From assembly GCF_030272615.1 (NCBI RefSeq), contig NC_081409.1:653452468-653516467 (forward strand): a stretch of DNA of 64,000 nt, read 5' to 3'. Below are positions 47,862 through 58,200 of the stretch, in pieces (position 1 is the first letter of the stretch; each line of letters opens with the position of its first letter). The notes under the pieces are model-generated. The model ran no database searches. It worked only from the letters and a program-made list of their open reading frames with translations, and was not told the origin of the DNA. The position numbers were made by a program, and so were the translations under genes. The DNA is from Cryptomeria japonica. Its lineage: Eukaryota > Streptophyta > Pinopsida > Cupressales > Cupressaceae.

Positions 47862-48066
47862 CTCCTTGTGGGCAGAACCCATAGAGCAGCCCGACCACAC
47901 TGTGGGCTACAACCCACAAGGGGGGCGGCTTCGACCGTCCCTATGGGCTGCGACCCACTATGGTGACCACAGTTGCACTATGAGCCACAACCCACAGCGG
48001 TGGCCTCACCCACCACTATGGGTCATGACCCATAGGCACAATTGCGGTCATCCCTGTGGGTGGCCT
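47862..48066. repeat. Tandem array of ~38-bp GC-rich palindromic units
   Basis: Six units start at about 47867, 47901, 47942, 47979, 48016 and 48054 (spacing 34-41). Most contain an inverted repeat with a short loop, for example TGTGGGCTACAACCCACA and TATGGGTCATGACCCATA. The array is sharply GC-rich in an AT-rich surrounding. An open frame crosses it on the plus strand (47845-48090), giving a repetitive Trp/His/Pro product. I regard that frame as a by-product of the repeat. Confidence 0.75.
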
Positions 48067-48537
48067 CTCACTGGCTTGGGGCTACTGTGAACCCTTTCTC
48101 CATGGCACAAAGAAAATGTAGACTTCTATTTGTCCCCATGAGTAAAGCCTTCGGCCAACAATGAACCATGATTTTGTTGCTTCCCTAATTTCTTTGGCCG
48201 CCATGCACTTGCACACACACACATCAAAGAAAATGTTAGAGCAAGTAGCCCTAACCCAATTTCGGGTTAGGGTTTGCTATTGAACAAAAAAAAGATAATA
48301 ACAAGTTTAGATAAATAAGAAAACCAAACCCTAGTTAGGGTTAGAGTTATAAATAAAAGATAATAAAAACAAAAAAAATAATGAAAGGGGGGAAAACCCT
48401 TTCCAAATTTGAAAAGGTTAACCCTCATTTGTTTGTAGTAAATATGTAGAAATAATTAACTTCTATTATTGACTAGGGTAAAACTAGTTCTTAATATAGA
48501 CTTTATTTAGGAAAATATGAGTAAGTATATATATATA
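48067..48537. other. Spacer left of element J
   Basis: No gene seen. It holds A-rich runs and two short telomere-like GGGTTAGGGTTT stretches near 48264 and 48335. It ends in a short AT run that is the target site of J. Confidence 0.6.
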
Positions 48538-49729
48538 TGATGCTCTGCAAAAAGGATTAGAAAATCTGTTTGATGGCAACACACACAAGAGCACAAGAAA
48601 CAAACATTAGTGTTAGCAACAAAAGATTATCCTAAACAGGCATATCAAGAGAGATATTAAGCATGAAATAGAAAGCATATAAACATAGAATAAAATAGCT
48701 AATCAAGATGCTCATAGTTGCTCCTCCCTTGTTCCTCTCCTCTCCAAGTCCAAAATGAGTGTAGCTCTCAGCAGCTTTTTGCACTATGGATGCTTATGGA
48801 GGATTGAGATTTAATATTAAGCTTCAAATATGAAATGAAAAGCTAAATACTATGCTATTGATGCTAAAATGATTGATTTTACCAAAAAGACAAGATTTTA
48901 GTTATGCTATGCTAAATGCTCTCTAAAAATGTCTATAGCCTAAATGCATACAAGTTTTCAGGATCTGGATTATGAAGGAATGGGCTCTATTTATAGGAAA
49001 AATGGAGCAATGGATGGCTAGGATTGAAAGGTTTAATCAAGGGTCAAGCTTGAAAGTTGGGGATCCATGTGCACAATTTGCACCAATGAAATGGTGACAA
49101 GTGTCAACATAAGATTGGGTTGAGAGAAGAGGTTGGAGGCATTAAATGCCTGAGGAAACCTCATGGTTATCTAGAAGGTAAGGGTCAAGCCTAAATTAGG
49201 ATTACCCACTGGATTAGGAGTTAATGCAAGGATAAACCTTTGTGCAAATGATTAAGAGATAATCATGGTCAAAGCATTAATGGCCTGATGAGACCTTTGG
49301 GTTGGGTAGAGGTTGAGTCAAAACAAATGTTTTAACCATGTAGGAGGGTTTGGGTTAACCATTAATGGTTTTTGAAGACTTTGTGGATTAAGTGGTTGAA
49401 GGTTGGAAGCTTTCAAAGGTTATCCAAGACTTTGAGACATTTAGTGGTTGAAGGTTGGAAGCCTTTAATGGTTATCAAAGACTTTTAGGCTTTGAGAAGT
49501 GACTCCATTTTGCTTAGGAATGTGACAATAATTAGGGGATGGATTAGGCTAATTAGGAAGGGGTTAGAAGAATCTAGAAGGGGATTAGATTTTGCAAGTG
49601 GATTTGGTGGGTGAGGGAAAATAGGATTTTATTTAAAATAAAAATTCATTTATTTCAATAAATGTGTGCAAGTTGTATTTGGATAAATATTCAAATAAAT
49701 ATTAATTTATTTAAATGAAAAAAAGGAAG

Positions 49730-49900
49730 ATAAAGCATTAAAATGCTTGAAGACTTTGAGGGGAACCATTAAAGGCTTGAAGACTTTAAGGAAAACCATT
49801 AAAGTCTTAAGAAGACTATAGAAGGAAGCCATCAAGTTTGAAGACTTTAAAGCCATCAAGTTTGAATACTTTAAGGGAAACCATTAAAGGCTTCAAGTGG
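49730..49900 (-). repeat. Degenerate ~37-bp repeats in J LTR
   Basis: 'gcttgaagactttgagggga' and close variants occur four to five times, each near 'aaccattaaagg'. The related phrases at 49370-49500 are single diverged units. Confidence 0.6.
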
Positions 49901-50024
49901 GTGAGGATAAATAGGATTTTAAATAAATAATTTATTTAAAATAGTTGTGCAACTTGCTTTTGTAGGAAAATACAAGTGGGTGGAGGATAAAGGTGATTTA
50001 AATAAATGATTTATTTATTTAAAT

Positions 50025-50174
50025 GTGAGAGGTGGGATTTTGGGGGATTTAAATAAATATTAATTTATTTAAATGTGAGAGGTGGGATTTTGGGGGATTT
50101 AAATAAATATTAATTTATTTAAATGTGAGAGGTGGGATTTTGGGGGATTTAAATAAATATTAATTTATTTAAAT
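50025..50174. repeat. Three perfect 50-bp tandem copies in J 3' LTR
   Basis: Units start at 50025, 50075 and 50125, each beginning 'gtgagaggtgggattttggg'. They show no differences, so the expansion is very recent. The equivalent part of the 5' LTR lies beyond the window. Confidence 0.9.
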
Positions 50175-50402
50175 GTGAGAGAAGATTTAATTAAACAAAT
50201 ATGATTTATTTATTTAATTAATGGTATGAATTTGGTTAAGTGAATTAAATCAAATAAATTGAATAATTTATTTAATTAATAGGAGAAGAGGGTTAAGATG
50301 AATTAATTAAATATTAATTTAATTAATTATTAATTGATGGTTAAATAATCAAATAACTACTAAGTATTCATTTAATTAAGTGGACAGATTTATGTGACTA
50401 CA

Positions 50403-50419
50403 TTTGCCCCTCTTTGAGA
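50403..50419 (-). promoter_or_regulatory. Polypurine tract of element J
   Basis: On the minus strand 'tctcaaagaggggcaaa' abuts the LTR start TGTAGTCAC. Same type as E0's tract. Confidence 0.85.
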
Positions 50420-52919
50420 CGGTGCAGTTTATCGCGTCGTTTCAAAGAAAGAAAAATAGGTGTGAAGAAATGCCCCATAAAATGTAAATTTAATGGGTGG
50501 TATTCCCCCTCGAGAGATGGGCCGAATTTTATTTTGAAAAATCAGGCGATCTCTCGAAAAAGAATGCAAAGTGGAGGGGAGGTAGAATAGAAGAAATTAG
50601 AACTAATTATGAAAGAATGGGAGAAAATGGAGTGAATATGAAGAAACAACAAGCCAGCGAGTACCCTGAGGTCATGCAAGAGATACATAGCAGATGTAGT
50701 GTGGGGTTTGGATTGATGCTATACAATTGATCAAAATTGTTTGGACAATCTGATGCAATCGGTTTAATTGCCCCGGTCAAGTCAAAGCGTGACAGTTGAT
50801 GTCAGCTGGTCGCTTGGACATGATAAAGTCTGAGTAAGTGAATCAAAGTGACCTGATGTGACTTAGACAATTGATGTAATTGCCTGATGAAGTCAAGGTA
50901 TATGAAGCAAAATACTCGTTGAGACGTAGACAATTGATGTAATTGTCTGTTGGATTGTGTTTGATTGGTTGATCAATTGATAGTGTGTGCATGGGATGGA
51001 TGATTGTGGTGAATCATAGCAGCCCCGTTGAGACTAGGTCATTATGATAAATGCCTGATGTAGTCTAGGATTACCATAATCGATTACCTGTTGAGACCCG
51101 AAGATACGTGATCAGAGTATCTGTTGATAGTCTAGGTGTGTGTGAGTCGATGTATCTGTGTAGGCAGAGTAACTGGCTTGACTTATTGGATGACTTAGGA
51201 TAGGAAACACAATCCCTCCTATTTAGAGATGGATGGTGATGAACGTGGCTTGATTAGGTTGATTGGGACATGATGTAGGGTATGTGATGCTGATTGTTGA
51301 GATGGGGAGGGTTGGGGGGGTTCGATGTTAGAAGAAATGGAGGACCTATGACTCATTCCTATGGAAGAAGAGGAAAATAGAGTATGCATTATTATGACTA
51401 TGTATGCATGATATGCAGCTATTATGAATGTATGGATGGTTGGAATGCAACGGAATGTAGTATATACAGATGAGATGGAATGACGATCCATAGTGCTCTA
51501 TTTTCATCATTGAGCTTTTAAAATGTTGGAAGAGAATACAAGCATCTTGACATAATGATTCAAGATGACTTGAGTATTCCTTACATGGATTTTATATAGC
51601 AAGTTAATACAAACGACTTGATATAAGGGATCAAGTCGACTAGAGTATTGCTTGCAGAACAGACAAGGATTATCTCTATTCATGCATGACTTGGATCGTC
51701 CTCCTTGATCTTAGGCTGATCATATCCTGAGACAAGTTCATACCATACTAAGAGATAAAAAACCTTTATCCAGTTTGGATGAGGTAGGAGGAACCAAAGG
51801 AAGAGCATTGCACCTGCAAACAAACAATATATACATAAAGAATAAAGAATAAGGATCCTTGGTAATGGTTCATGCTCATATGGTCGAGGTATACGCTGTA
51901 GTCAGCAAGCCGTAGTGATCTATGATTGCATTTGGCATAAGATCACGTAGCCTAGTGAACTTCCCATGTAGACACCATTAGTACATGCCCCAGAACTTCA
52001 TCGGAATAATGTGTCGAAGATACACAAACAATGCCGTAGGAACCTGATATAAATAAACGAACGATTGTACTCACAAATCAACCAAGTATTTGATAGCTTA
52101 ACATAATTTTCTTGTCAAAGAAAATGTCACTTTTGTCTTTGTTTTGGTAAGGAAGGATGCATCCTTGTTGAAGACAGTTTTGAGTGTTGATGTTGATTGT
52201 GTGGTCCATTGATAAATGGTCATTTGTGTGAGTATTTTGTCAATGTTTGTTTTGGTATCTGCATGGATGAGTATGTACAAGGTTTTTGCCATGTTTTTGT
52301 GTGATTCTCGATGTTTTCTGATGTTTTTGGATTTTGTACTATTTTTGAATGTTTTTGGTATTTTGTGACACATTTTTTAATGTTCTTGGATTTTGTTGAG
52401 ACATTTTTTAATGTTTTTGGATTTTGTTGAGACATTTTTGAATGTTTTTGGATTTTGTTGAGACATGTTCCAATGTTTTTGGTATTTTGATGATTGCTTG
52501 AATGAAGAACTAAATGAATCATAAGACAATGTAGAATCCACTTCCATCAATAGGTTAAAGGCATTGCCCCCAGTTTTAGACATGACTATGAAAAAGCGGG
52601 ATGCAAGATGTATGGAGTACTATCATAATTGCAGAGGAATAAAAAGCCATGGTTGATGGATGGATGGATGTATGTATGAAGTAGATGTGATCGCAACAAG
52701 TCTGAAAGACAATGGAGCCATAGCCTTTACGAGTGGCACCTGTTTTCTAGGTTTTCACCATCGTATTTACCTAAGGTGCCACCGGAGTGTTTGTTCACCG
52801 TTTGGATGCATGATTTTTCTTTACTTTTTTTTTTAATGTTTTTGGATTTTCTTCAGGACATTTTTCTGAATGTTTTTGGTATTTTCTGGTATGCAGGGGA
52901 GCCTAATGCTCTGTACAGC
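50420..52919 (-). other. Element J 3' non-coding region
   Basis: About 2.5 kb between the integrase end and the polypurine tract with no recognised domain. It contains loosely repeated 'gacaattgatgtaattg' phrases (about 50860-51000) and a minisatellite at 52315-52492. Short open frames on the minus strand at 52098-52583 are translations of the minisatellite (Lys/Asn/Ser-rich). Confidence 0.7.
52315..52492 (-). repeat. ~31-bp minisatellite in J 3' region
   Basis: 'aatgtttttggattttgttg' followed by 'agacatttttt' recurs about five times on the plus strand, with two further diverged units at 52836-52882. Confidence 0.8.
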
Positions 52920-53114
52920 TTAGGTATAAAACCGTTTGAGGTGCATGCTGTTAATTGGATCTGCAAGCGGTTCTCCTTCTGATGTAGCCAATTGATATGC
53001 CCCGGACCCAAATACAGCAGTGACAACATATGGGCCCAGCCAGTTTGATTCAAACTTGCCCTTGATGTTCTCTATTTGGTTGGTTGCGAGGATTCTCTCG
53101 TAGAACAAGATCAC
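52920..53114 (-). pseudogene. Element J integrase C-terminal end (frameshifted)
   Basis: 'KGKFESNWLGPYVVTAVFGS' and 'AYQLATSEGEPLADPINSMH' form the conserved C-terminal tail of Tat integrases (GPY motif), ending 'LKRFYT' and a stop. It is in a different frame from the rest of Pol. A one-base indel near 53055-53065 separates them ('NREHQGQ' in one frame, 'KGKFESNW' in the next). Confidence 0.75.
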
Positions 53115-55122
53115 CTACCTCAAATGTACAAGGTCTAACTCGGTGATTGTAGCTTCTGCTCATGCGCTGCTGATAGGCTTTGAGGTGATTGTATGCAGCT
53201 TGTCGTTTCTCATCAAGTAACTCTAAGTCCTGAAGACGGGATACTCTGTAGGCTTCATCATCGATGAGATTGTGCAAGGAAACCCGTAATGATGGTATCT
53301 CGACCTCAATAGGCAAGATAGCTTCTGCACCATAGACCAATGAATAAGGAGTTGCACCTGTAGGGGTTCGAATGCTAGTTCGATATGCCCATAGCGCTGG
53401 ATTCAATTGAACATGCCAATCACGACCGGCATCATTGACTGTCTTCTTTAGGATTCTTAATATGTTTTTATTGGATGCTTCGGCCTGACCATTGCCTTGT
53501 GGGTAATAGGGAGTGGAAAAGTGGTGTTGGATATGAAATTTCTCACAAAGTTCATGGACATCCTGATTTTTGAAAGGAAGACCGTTATCTGTGATGATGG
53601 ACATGGGTACACCATACCGGCAGATGATGTAGTTGAGGATGAATGAGGCGATCTGCTTGCCGGTGACTTGGGTAAGTGGAACAACTTCGATCCACTTTGT
53701 GAAATATTCGGTGGCGGTAATAATGAATTTATGGCCATTGGATGAAGATGGATGAATCTTACCCACAAGGTCGAGGCCCCATTGACAAAAAGGCCATGGT
53801 GTTGTGATTGGTTGCAGTTCCTGTGCTGGTGCATGTATCAGGTCACCGTGAACTTGACATTTCTTGCATTTCCTGACAAAGTAGTAGGAATCCTTTTCCA
53901 TAGATGGCCAATAGTATCCAGCTCGCATGATCTTCTTGGCTAGTGATGGACCACTTGAGTGAGTCCCACAAATTCCTTCATGTACCTCTTCCAAAACCTT
54001 TGTTATCTCATCCTGTTCCAGACATCGAAGGAGAGTACCATCAAGACTACGTCGGTATAGGGTTTCGGTAATAATGGTATATTGAGCAGTTTGGCAAATG
54101 AAGGTTTTTCGTTGGTTATTCGATTGGTTGGGAGGAAGGGTATGATCGCGAAGATAGGTGTAGAACTCACTGTACCATGGGGATTCAGAACCAACAAGGC
54201 GACATATCATTTCAAATTCAGGGATATCATAAGCGGGGATCCAAAGCTGTTCTACCAAGAAATCGTAGCGTGTTGAATTTTGTGGAAGATCTAGGAGAGA
54301 TGCGATGGTAGCCATAGCGTCAGCAGCTCGATTCTGATCTCTTGGTATCTGCTCAAAAGTGATAGTAGTAAATGATGTCTTTAGAGTGTCCACCATTTGC
54401 TTATATGGCATGAGTTTATCATCCTTGGTTTGATATTCATCTGTTGCTTGTCGAATGACTAGTTGGGAGTCGCCATATACTTGTAGTTCTTGTAATTTCC
54501 ACTGTACGGCTAACCTGAGTCCTGTGATCAAGGCCTCATACTCTGCTATGTTGTTTGTGCATGGAAATGTGAGCCTGTAAGACTTCGGGATGCTATCACC
54601 TTGAGGTGTGATAAACAGAATGCCTGCCCCCGAGCCGTGCCTAGTGTATGACCCATCAAAATATAGTTTCCATGGTTGTGCTGTTGTGATCATGAATATC
54701 TCTTCATCTAGAAAATTGGAAATAAGAGGATGATCACCTGTGAGTGGCGCATTGGCCAACTGATCTGCAATAACTTGACCTTTGATAGCTTTACGGTCCA
54801 CGTACTCAATGTCAAATTCACTTAGAATCATCACCCATTTGGCCAAGCGGCCTGTCAATGCTGCTTTGTTAAGTAAATACTTGAGTGGATCAATCTTTGC
54901 AATGAGTTGTACCTTGTGTGTTAACAGATGGTGCCTTAGTTTAGTGGCTGCTAAGATTACTGCTAGGAAAGCTCGCTCAATAGGTGTGTAATTGAGTTCA
55001 TAGCCAACCAGTGTGCGAGAGATGTAGTATATAGCACATTCTTTGCCTTCTGCATTATGTTGTGCCAGTAGTACACCCAATGCCGTACTTGGATCTGGTG
55101 GCATCAGCAATGGTGGATTCAT
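53050..55122 (-). CDS. Element J Pol: RNase H, second (archaeal-type) RNase H and integrase
   Basis: A 690-codon frame. Residues 1-125 are the ordinary Ty3 RNase H region, with degenerate active-site positions ('MPPDPSTALGVLLAQ', 'AKIDPLKYL'). Residues 152-278 are a second RNase H with the full catalytic set: D156 ('YFDGSY'), E194 ('NIAEYEAL'), D218 ('VYGDSQ') and D268 ('RAADAM'). Dual RNase H is the recognised signature of the Tat lineage. Integrase follows: H381, H388, C419, C422, then D451 ('GLDLVG'), D512 ('ITDNG') and E548 ('GQAEAS'), that is D-X60-D-X35-E. All catalytic residues of the second RNase H and integrase are intact. The start is where the open frame begins after a stop, not a real start codon. 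Confidence 0.9.
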   Translation of the reverse strand: MNPPLLMPPDPSTALGVLLAQHNAEGKECAIYYISRTLVGYELNYTPIERAFLAVILAATKLRHHLLTHKVQLIAKIDPLKYLLNKAALTGRLAKWVMILSEFDIEYVDRKAIKGQVIADQLANAPLTGDHPLISNFLDEEIFMITTAQPWKLYFDGSYTRHGSGAGILFITPQGDSIPKSYRLTFPCTNNIAEYEALITGLRLAVQWKLQELQVYGDSQLVIRQATDEYQTKDDKLMPYKQMVDTLKTSFTTITFEQIPRDQNRAADAMATIASLLDLPQNSTRYDFLVEQLWIPAYDIPEFEMICRLVGSESPWYSEFYTYLRDHTLPPNQSNNQRKTFICQTAQYTIITETLYRRSLDGTLLRCLEQDEITKVLEEVHEGICGTHSSGPSLAKKIMRAGYYWPSMEKDSYYFVRKCKKCQVHGDLIHAPAQELQPITTPWPFCQWGLDLVGKIHPSSSNGHKFIITATEYFTKWIEVVPLTQVTGKQIASFILNYIICRYGVPMSIITDNGLPFKNQDVHELCEKFHIQHHFSTPYYPQGNGQAEASNKNILRILKKTVNDAGRDWHVQLNPALWAYRTSIRTPTGATPYSLVYGAEAILPIEVEIPSLRVSLHNLIDDEAYRVSRLQDLELLDEKRQAAYNHLKAYQQRMSRSYNHRVRPCTFEVGDLVLRENPRNQPNREHQGQV

Positions 55123-55257
55123 GAGATAGTCTTTAAGTGTCTGAAATGCTTGTTGGCATCAAGCATCCCACTGAAAGCGGATGTTCTTGTGTAGCAGATG
55201 TGTAAATGGGTGACACTTATCAGCCAATTGTGCAATGAATCTTCGGATGGATTGAAG
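55123..55257 (-). pseudogene. Element J RT-RNase H connection with two in-frame TGA codons
   Basis: The same frame continues between the two long open pieces ('LQSIRRFIAQLADKCHPFTH', 'LLHKNIRFQWDA'). It is bounded by TGA codons at 55258-55260 and 55159-55161. Nothing is missing, so the damage is point mutation only. Confidence 0.8.
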
Positions 55258-58200
55258 TCATCCTTGTAGTGTCCTTAGTTGACTGATATTCTTTGGAGGT
55301 GGCATGTCCATGATTGCTTTTACCTTTGCTGGGTCGACCTCAATACCTTTGCTTGAGACAATGTATCCTAGAAGCTTCCCGGAGGTTACTCCAAAGACAC
55401 ATTTCTTTGGGTTGAGTCGAACATGGTATTGTTCCAGTCTATCAAAGATTTTATCTAAGATATGGAGATGCCCTTCTCTAGTGAGTGATTTTGCTAGTAA
55501 GTCATCAACATAATCTTCCATCATGGTATGCATCATGTCATGGAAGATGGTGGTCATTGCTCTTTGATAGGTTGCTCCTGCATTCTTTAGACCGAAAGGC
55601 ATTACATTCCAGCAATATGTGCCCCATGGACATGTGAAGGCTGTCTTATGTTGGTCCTCTGGTGCGATCTTTATTTGATTGTATCCTGAAAAGCCATCCA
55701 TGAGTGAAAGCATGGCATGTCCTGCTGTTAGATCCACTATGATGTCAATATTTGGTAGGGGGAAATCATCCTTAAGACAGACCTTATTTAGATCTCTGAA
55801 GTCAGTACAAATGCGGATGCCCCCTTTTGGTTTGCCGACAGGCACAATATTGGAGATCCATTCTGCATAATCAATTGGTCTAATGAAACCAACATCCAGG
55901 AGTTTCTTGAGTTCTGTTTTGACTAGCACTGCAATCTGGGGATGCATCTTACGAAGCTTCTGCTTGATAGGTTTGGCTCCTTCTGCTACGGTGAGGTGAT
56001 GCATGACTAAATCAGGATCAAGCCCAGGCATGTCTGCATATGACCATGCAAAGTTGATCTGACGCTTCTGGAAGAACTCTATAAATTTAGGTTGTTCCTC
56101 TGGAGTGAGAAGAGATGCCAGATGTATGATATGAGGATTTTCAGGAGTCCCCACATTGTAATCTTTGGTTTCCTCGATGAGAATCATTGATCGTTCCTGT
56201 TGTGCATTAGCAGGGAGAATGTCAAACTCTTCATCCTCAGGTGCCTCAAAGAGGTTTTCACTGTTGGATACGCTCTTTCTTTTTACTTTTGTGGGATCAA
56301 ACAGTGCCACAGTGTGGTTTTCACTGGAAGATCCATGTTTCATTGTTATATTTTTGCAGCTGAAAGGTTTGGCATCCGCCCTGAAGTATGCTGCGCTATT
56401 AAGTTCAATGGCGAATCCAGCTTTGTGATCCCCGCTTGGTAGATTATCCCGTAATTCCAAAAAGTCAATGATAGCCTCATCATTTTGGAAGAGGTCAATA
56501 CATGGGGGATTTGGTTGGTTCCATTCAATGAGTTCAGGGTGGACAATGGGCATTACTTCATCGACTAGATTAAGTTCGTTAGAGGTATCAGTGAGGGTCA
56601 AGACAGTGTGGTGAAGGTCGTTGATGGTACTTTCCCTGTTAGAATCAGGCGTAGGATGAGACGTAGGGTCTGTGGAAGATGTTTCCAGCTCAGAAACCCA
56701 AGTGGTCTTTATCTGTGCTTCTCCGTAAATAGGTATGTCTTTGCGTGGTGGAGGTGGTGATGTGTCTTCCTCATCTGAAGTATTAAGTTGTACAGAATCA
56801 AATTCCCACTCATGTGAGTCGGTCTCTGAATCACTTTCCAGCATCCGATTGCTATACCATACTGGGATGTCTTTAGAATTAAACACGGCAGGTGTGATTG
56901 GTTGATGTACCTTTGTAGTGATTGGTGCTACAGGAAGTTTGATGGGGATAAAAGAATCTGGCACAGGAAGTATCGGCAGTGTTGACTCAGTGGCTTCTAC
57001 AGGAACTGCTGGTACCATAGATGCTGCTGCGGATTCTGATATAGTTGCTGCTGCTAATGGTACTATGGATGTAATGGCTGTTGCGAATGGGATTACTGGT
57101 TTGATTGGTGGGATGATTGGTATTGTAGATGGTGGAGTTGTGAGCCTCGATGGGGCAGTGGGGATAGTGCTTGATGGTGCTTTGATTATGAAAGGTGTCC
57201 TCTTTGCAGTAGGTGGGCAAAATGGTTTGCTGGGTTTTCCTTTGAATCTGAGTTTAGGAAGGATCTCTTTTTCAAAGCCAAGGCCTGTATTACCTTTGGG
57301 CTTGAATTTTGGTAGCAGAGGTTCATGTCGTCCTTGTTTGCAGTATCCCAAAGCACTCTGACCATCATATCCCATTCTTTGCATAATGAGAAGGCCTTTT
57401 CCATACTGATCCGTAGGAAGTGTAACTCGCGGTATGTCAGTGGTGATGGGATCTTTATAGATCCATTCTGTCAGGTCCTCATCTTGTGTTTCTTCCTCTT
57501 GACTCTTTCCAAGAATGAAAGGTGTCAAAGCACATGCTGGTATCTTTAGTGATTGCTGGAGTAACTGCTGTGGTTTACCATGAGTTCTAGGAGAAGTGGG
57601 CATTTGTCCCACACAAAAGAGTTGACTCAAGTTGTATTCCCCAGGACCTTCCTCTGCGATCTTCATCTTAAGATTTTCTTGCTTTGGTATAGTGGTGTTT
57701 GAACTGGCAAGAGAGGTGGGATTTATATATGATGTGGAGGAAATGGCTTCTCTATTATTAGGAACGGTAATCTCTGGTTGATGGCTGATATTATGGGAAA
57801 ATGCAAAGGGATTTGCATCGCCCAAGATTGTGATCTCTACACCGTTATGTGGGAACTTGATACATTTATGGTAGGTAGATGGAACAGCTTGCATGGCATG
57901 TATCCAAGGTCTCCCTAATAATAGATTATATGGTAGAGGAAGGTCCAGAACCTGACAGATGATGTGCTTTACTACAGGGCCCACTCGGATTGGTAGTACC
58001 ACAGCTCCTTTGGATGAATGCTCTGCATCATCATAGGCCTTGATGGTGATCTTCTTGTGAGGATCCACTGATTCTATTGCATATCCCAATGTTGTGACCA
58101 ACTGTAGTGTACAAATGTTTAGGCCTGCTCCATTATCTATCAAGACTTGCTTGATCCTATGTTGGTTGATAAAGCCTTCAATGTGTAGCGAAGCATTATG

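Larger units (their letters stand above)
48538..50402 (-). mobile_element. Element J 3' LTR
   Basis: 1865 bp. On the minus strand it reads TGTAGTCACATAAATC ... GCAGAGCATCA. A TATA box (TATAAATAG on the minus strand) lies at 48987-48995. Internal repeats include a perfect 50-bp triplicate and a run of 35-40-bp 'cattaaaggcttgaagacttt' units near 49730-49900. Confidence 0.9.

Noticed and set aside
47845-48090. 81-codon frame rich in Trp, His and Pro
   Set aside because: It tracks the palindromic tandem array; periodic peptide repeats follow from the DNA repeat.
48264-48345. Telomere-like TTTAGGG/GGGTTAGGG stretches
   Set aside because: Only one or two units each, and 'aaaccctaa' text is common in plant LTRs and leaders; not an interstitial telomere array.
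52098-52583. Lys/Asn-rich minus-strand frames near the end of J
   Set aside because: They are translations of the 31-bp minisatellite and lie beyond the integrase stop.
56918-57361. 147-codon plus-strand frame opposite J Pol (Gly/Ala/Val-rich)
   Set aside because: It is the antisense of J's Pro/Thr/Ala-rich linker; the sense strand carries the recognised Gag-Pol.
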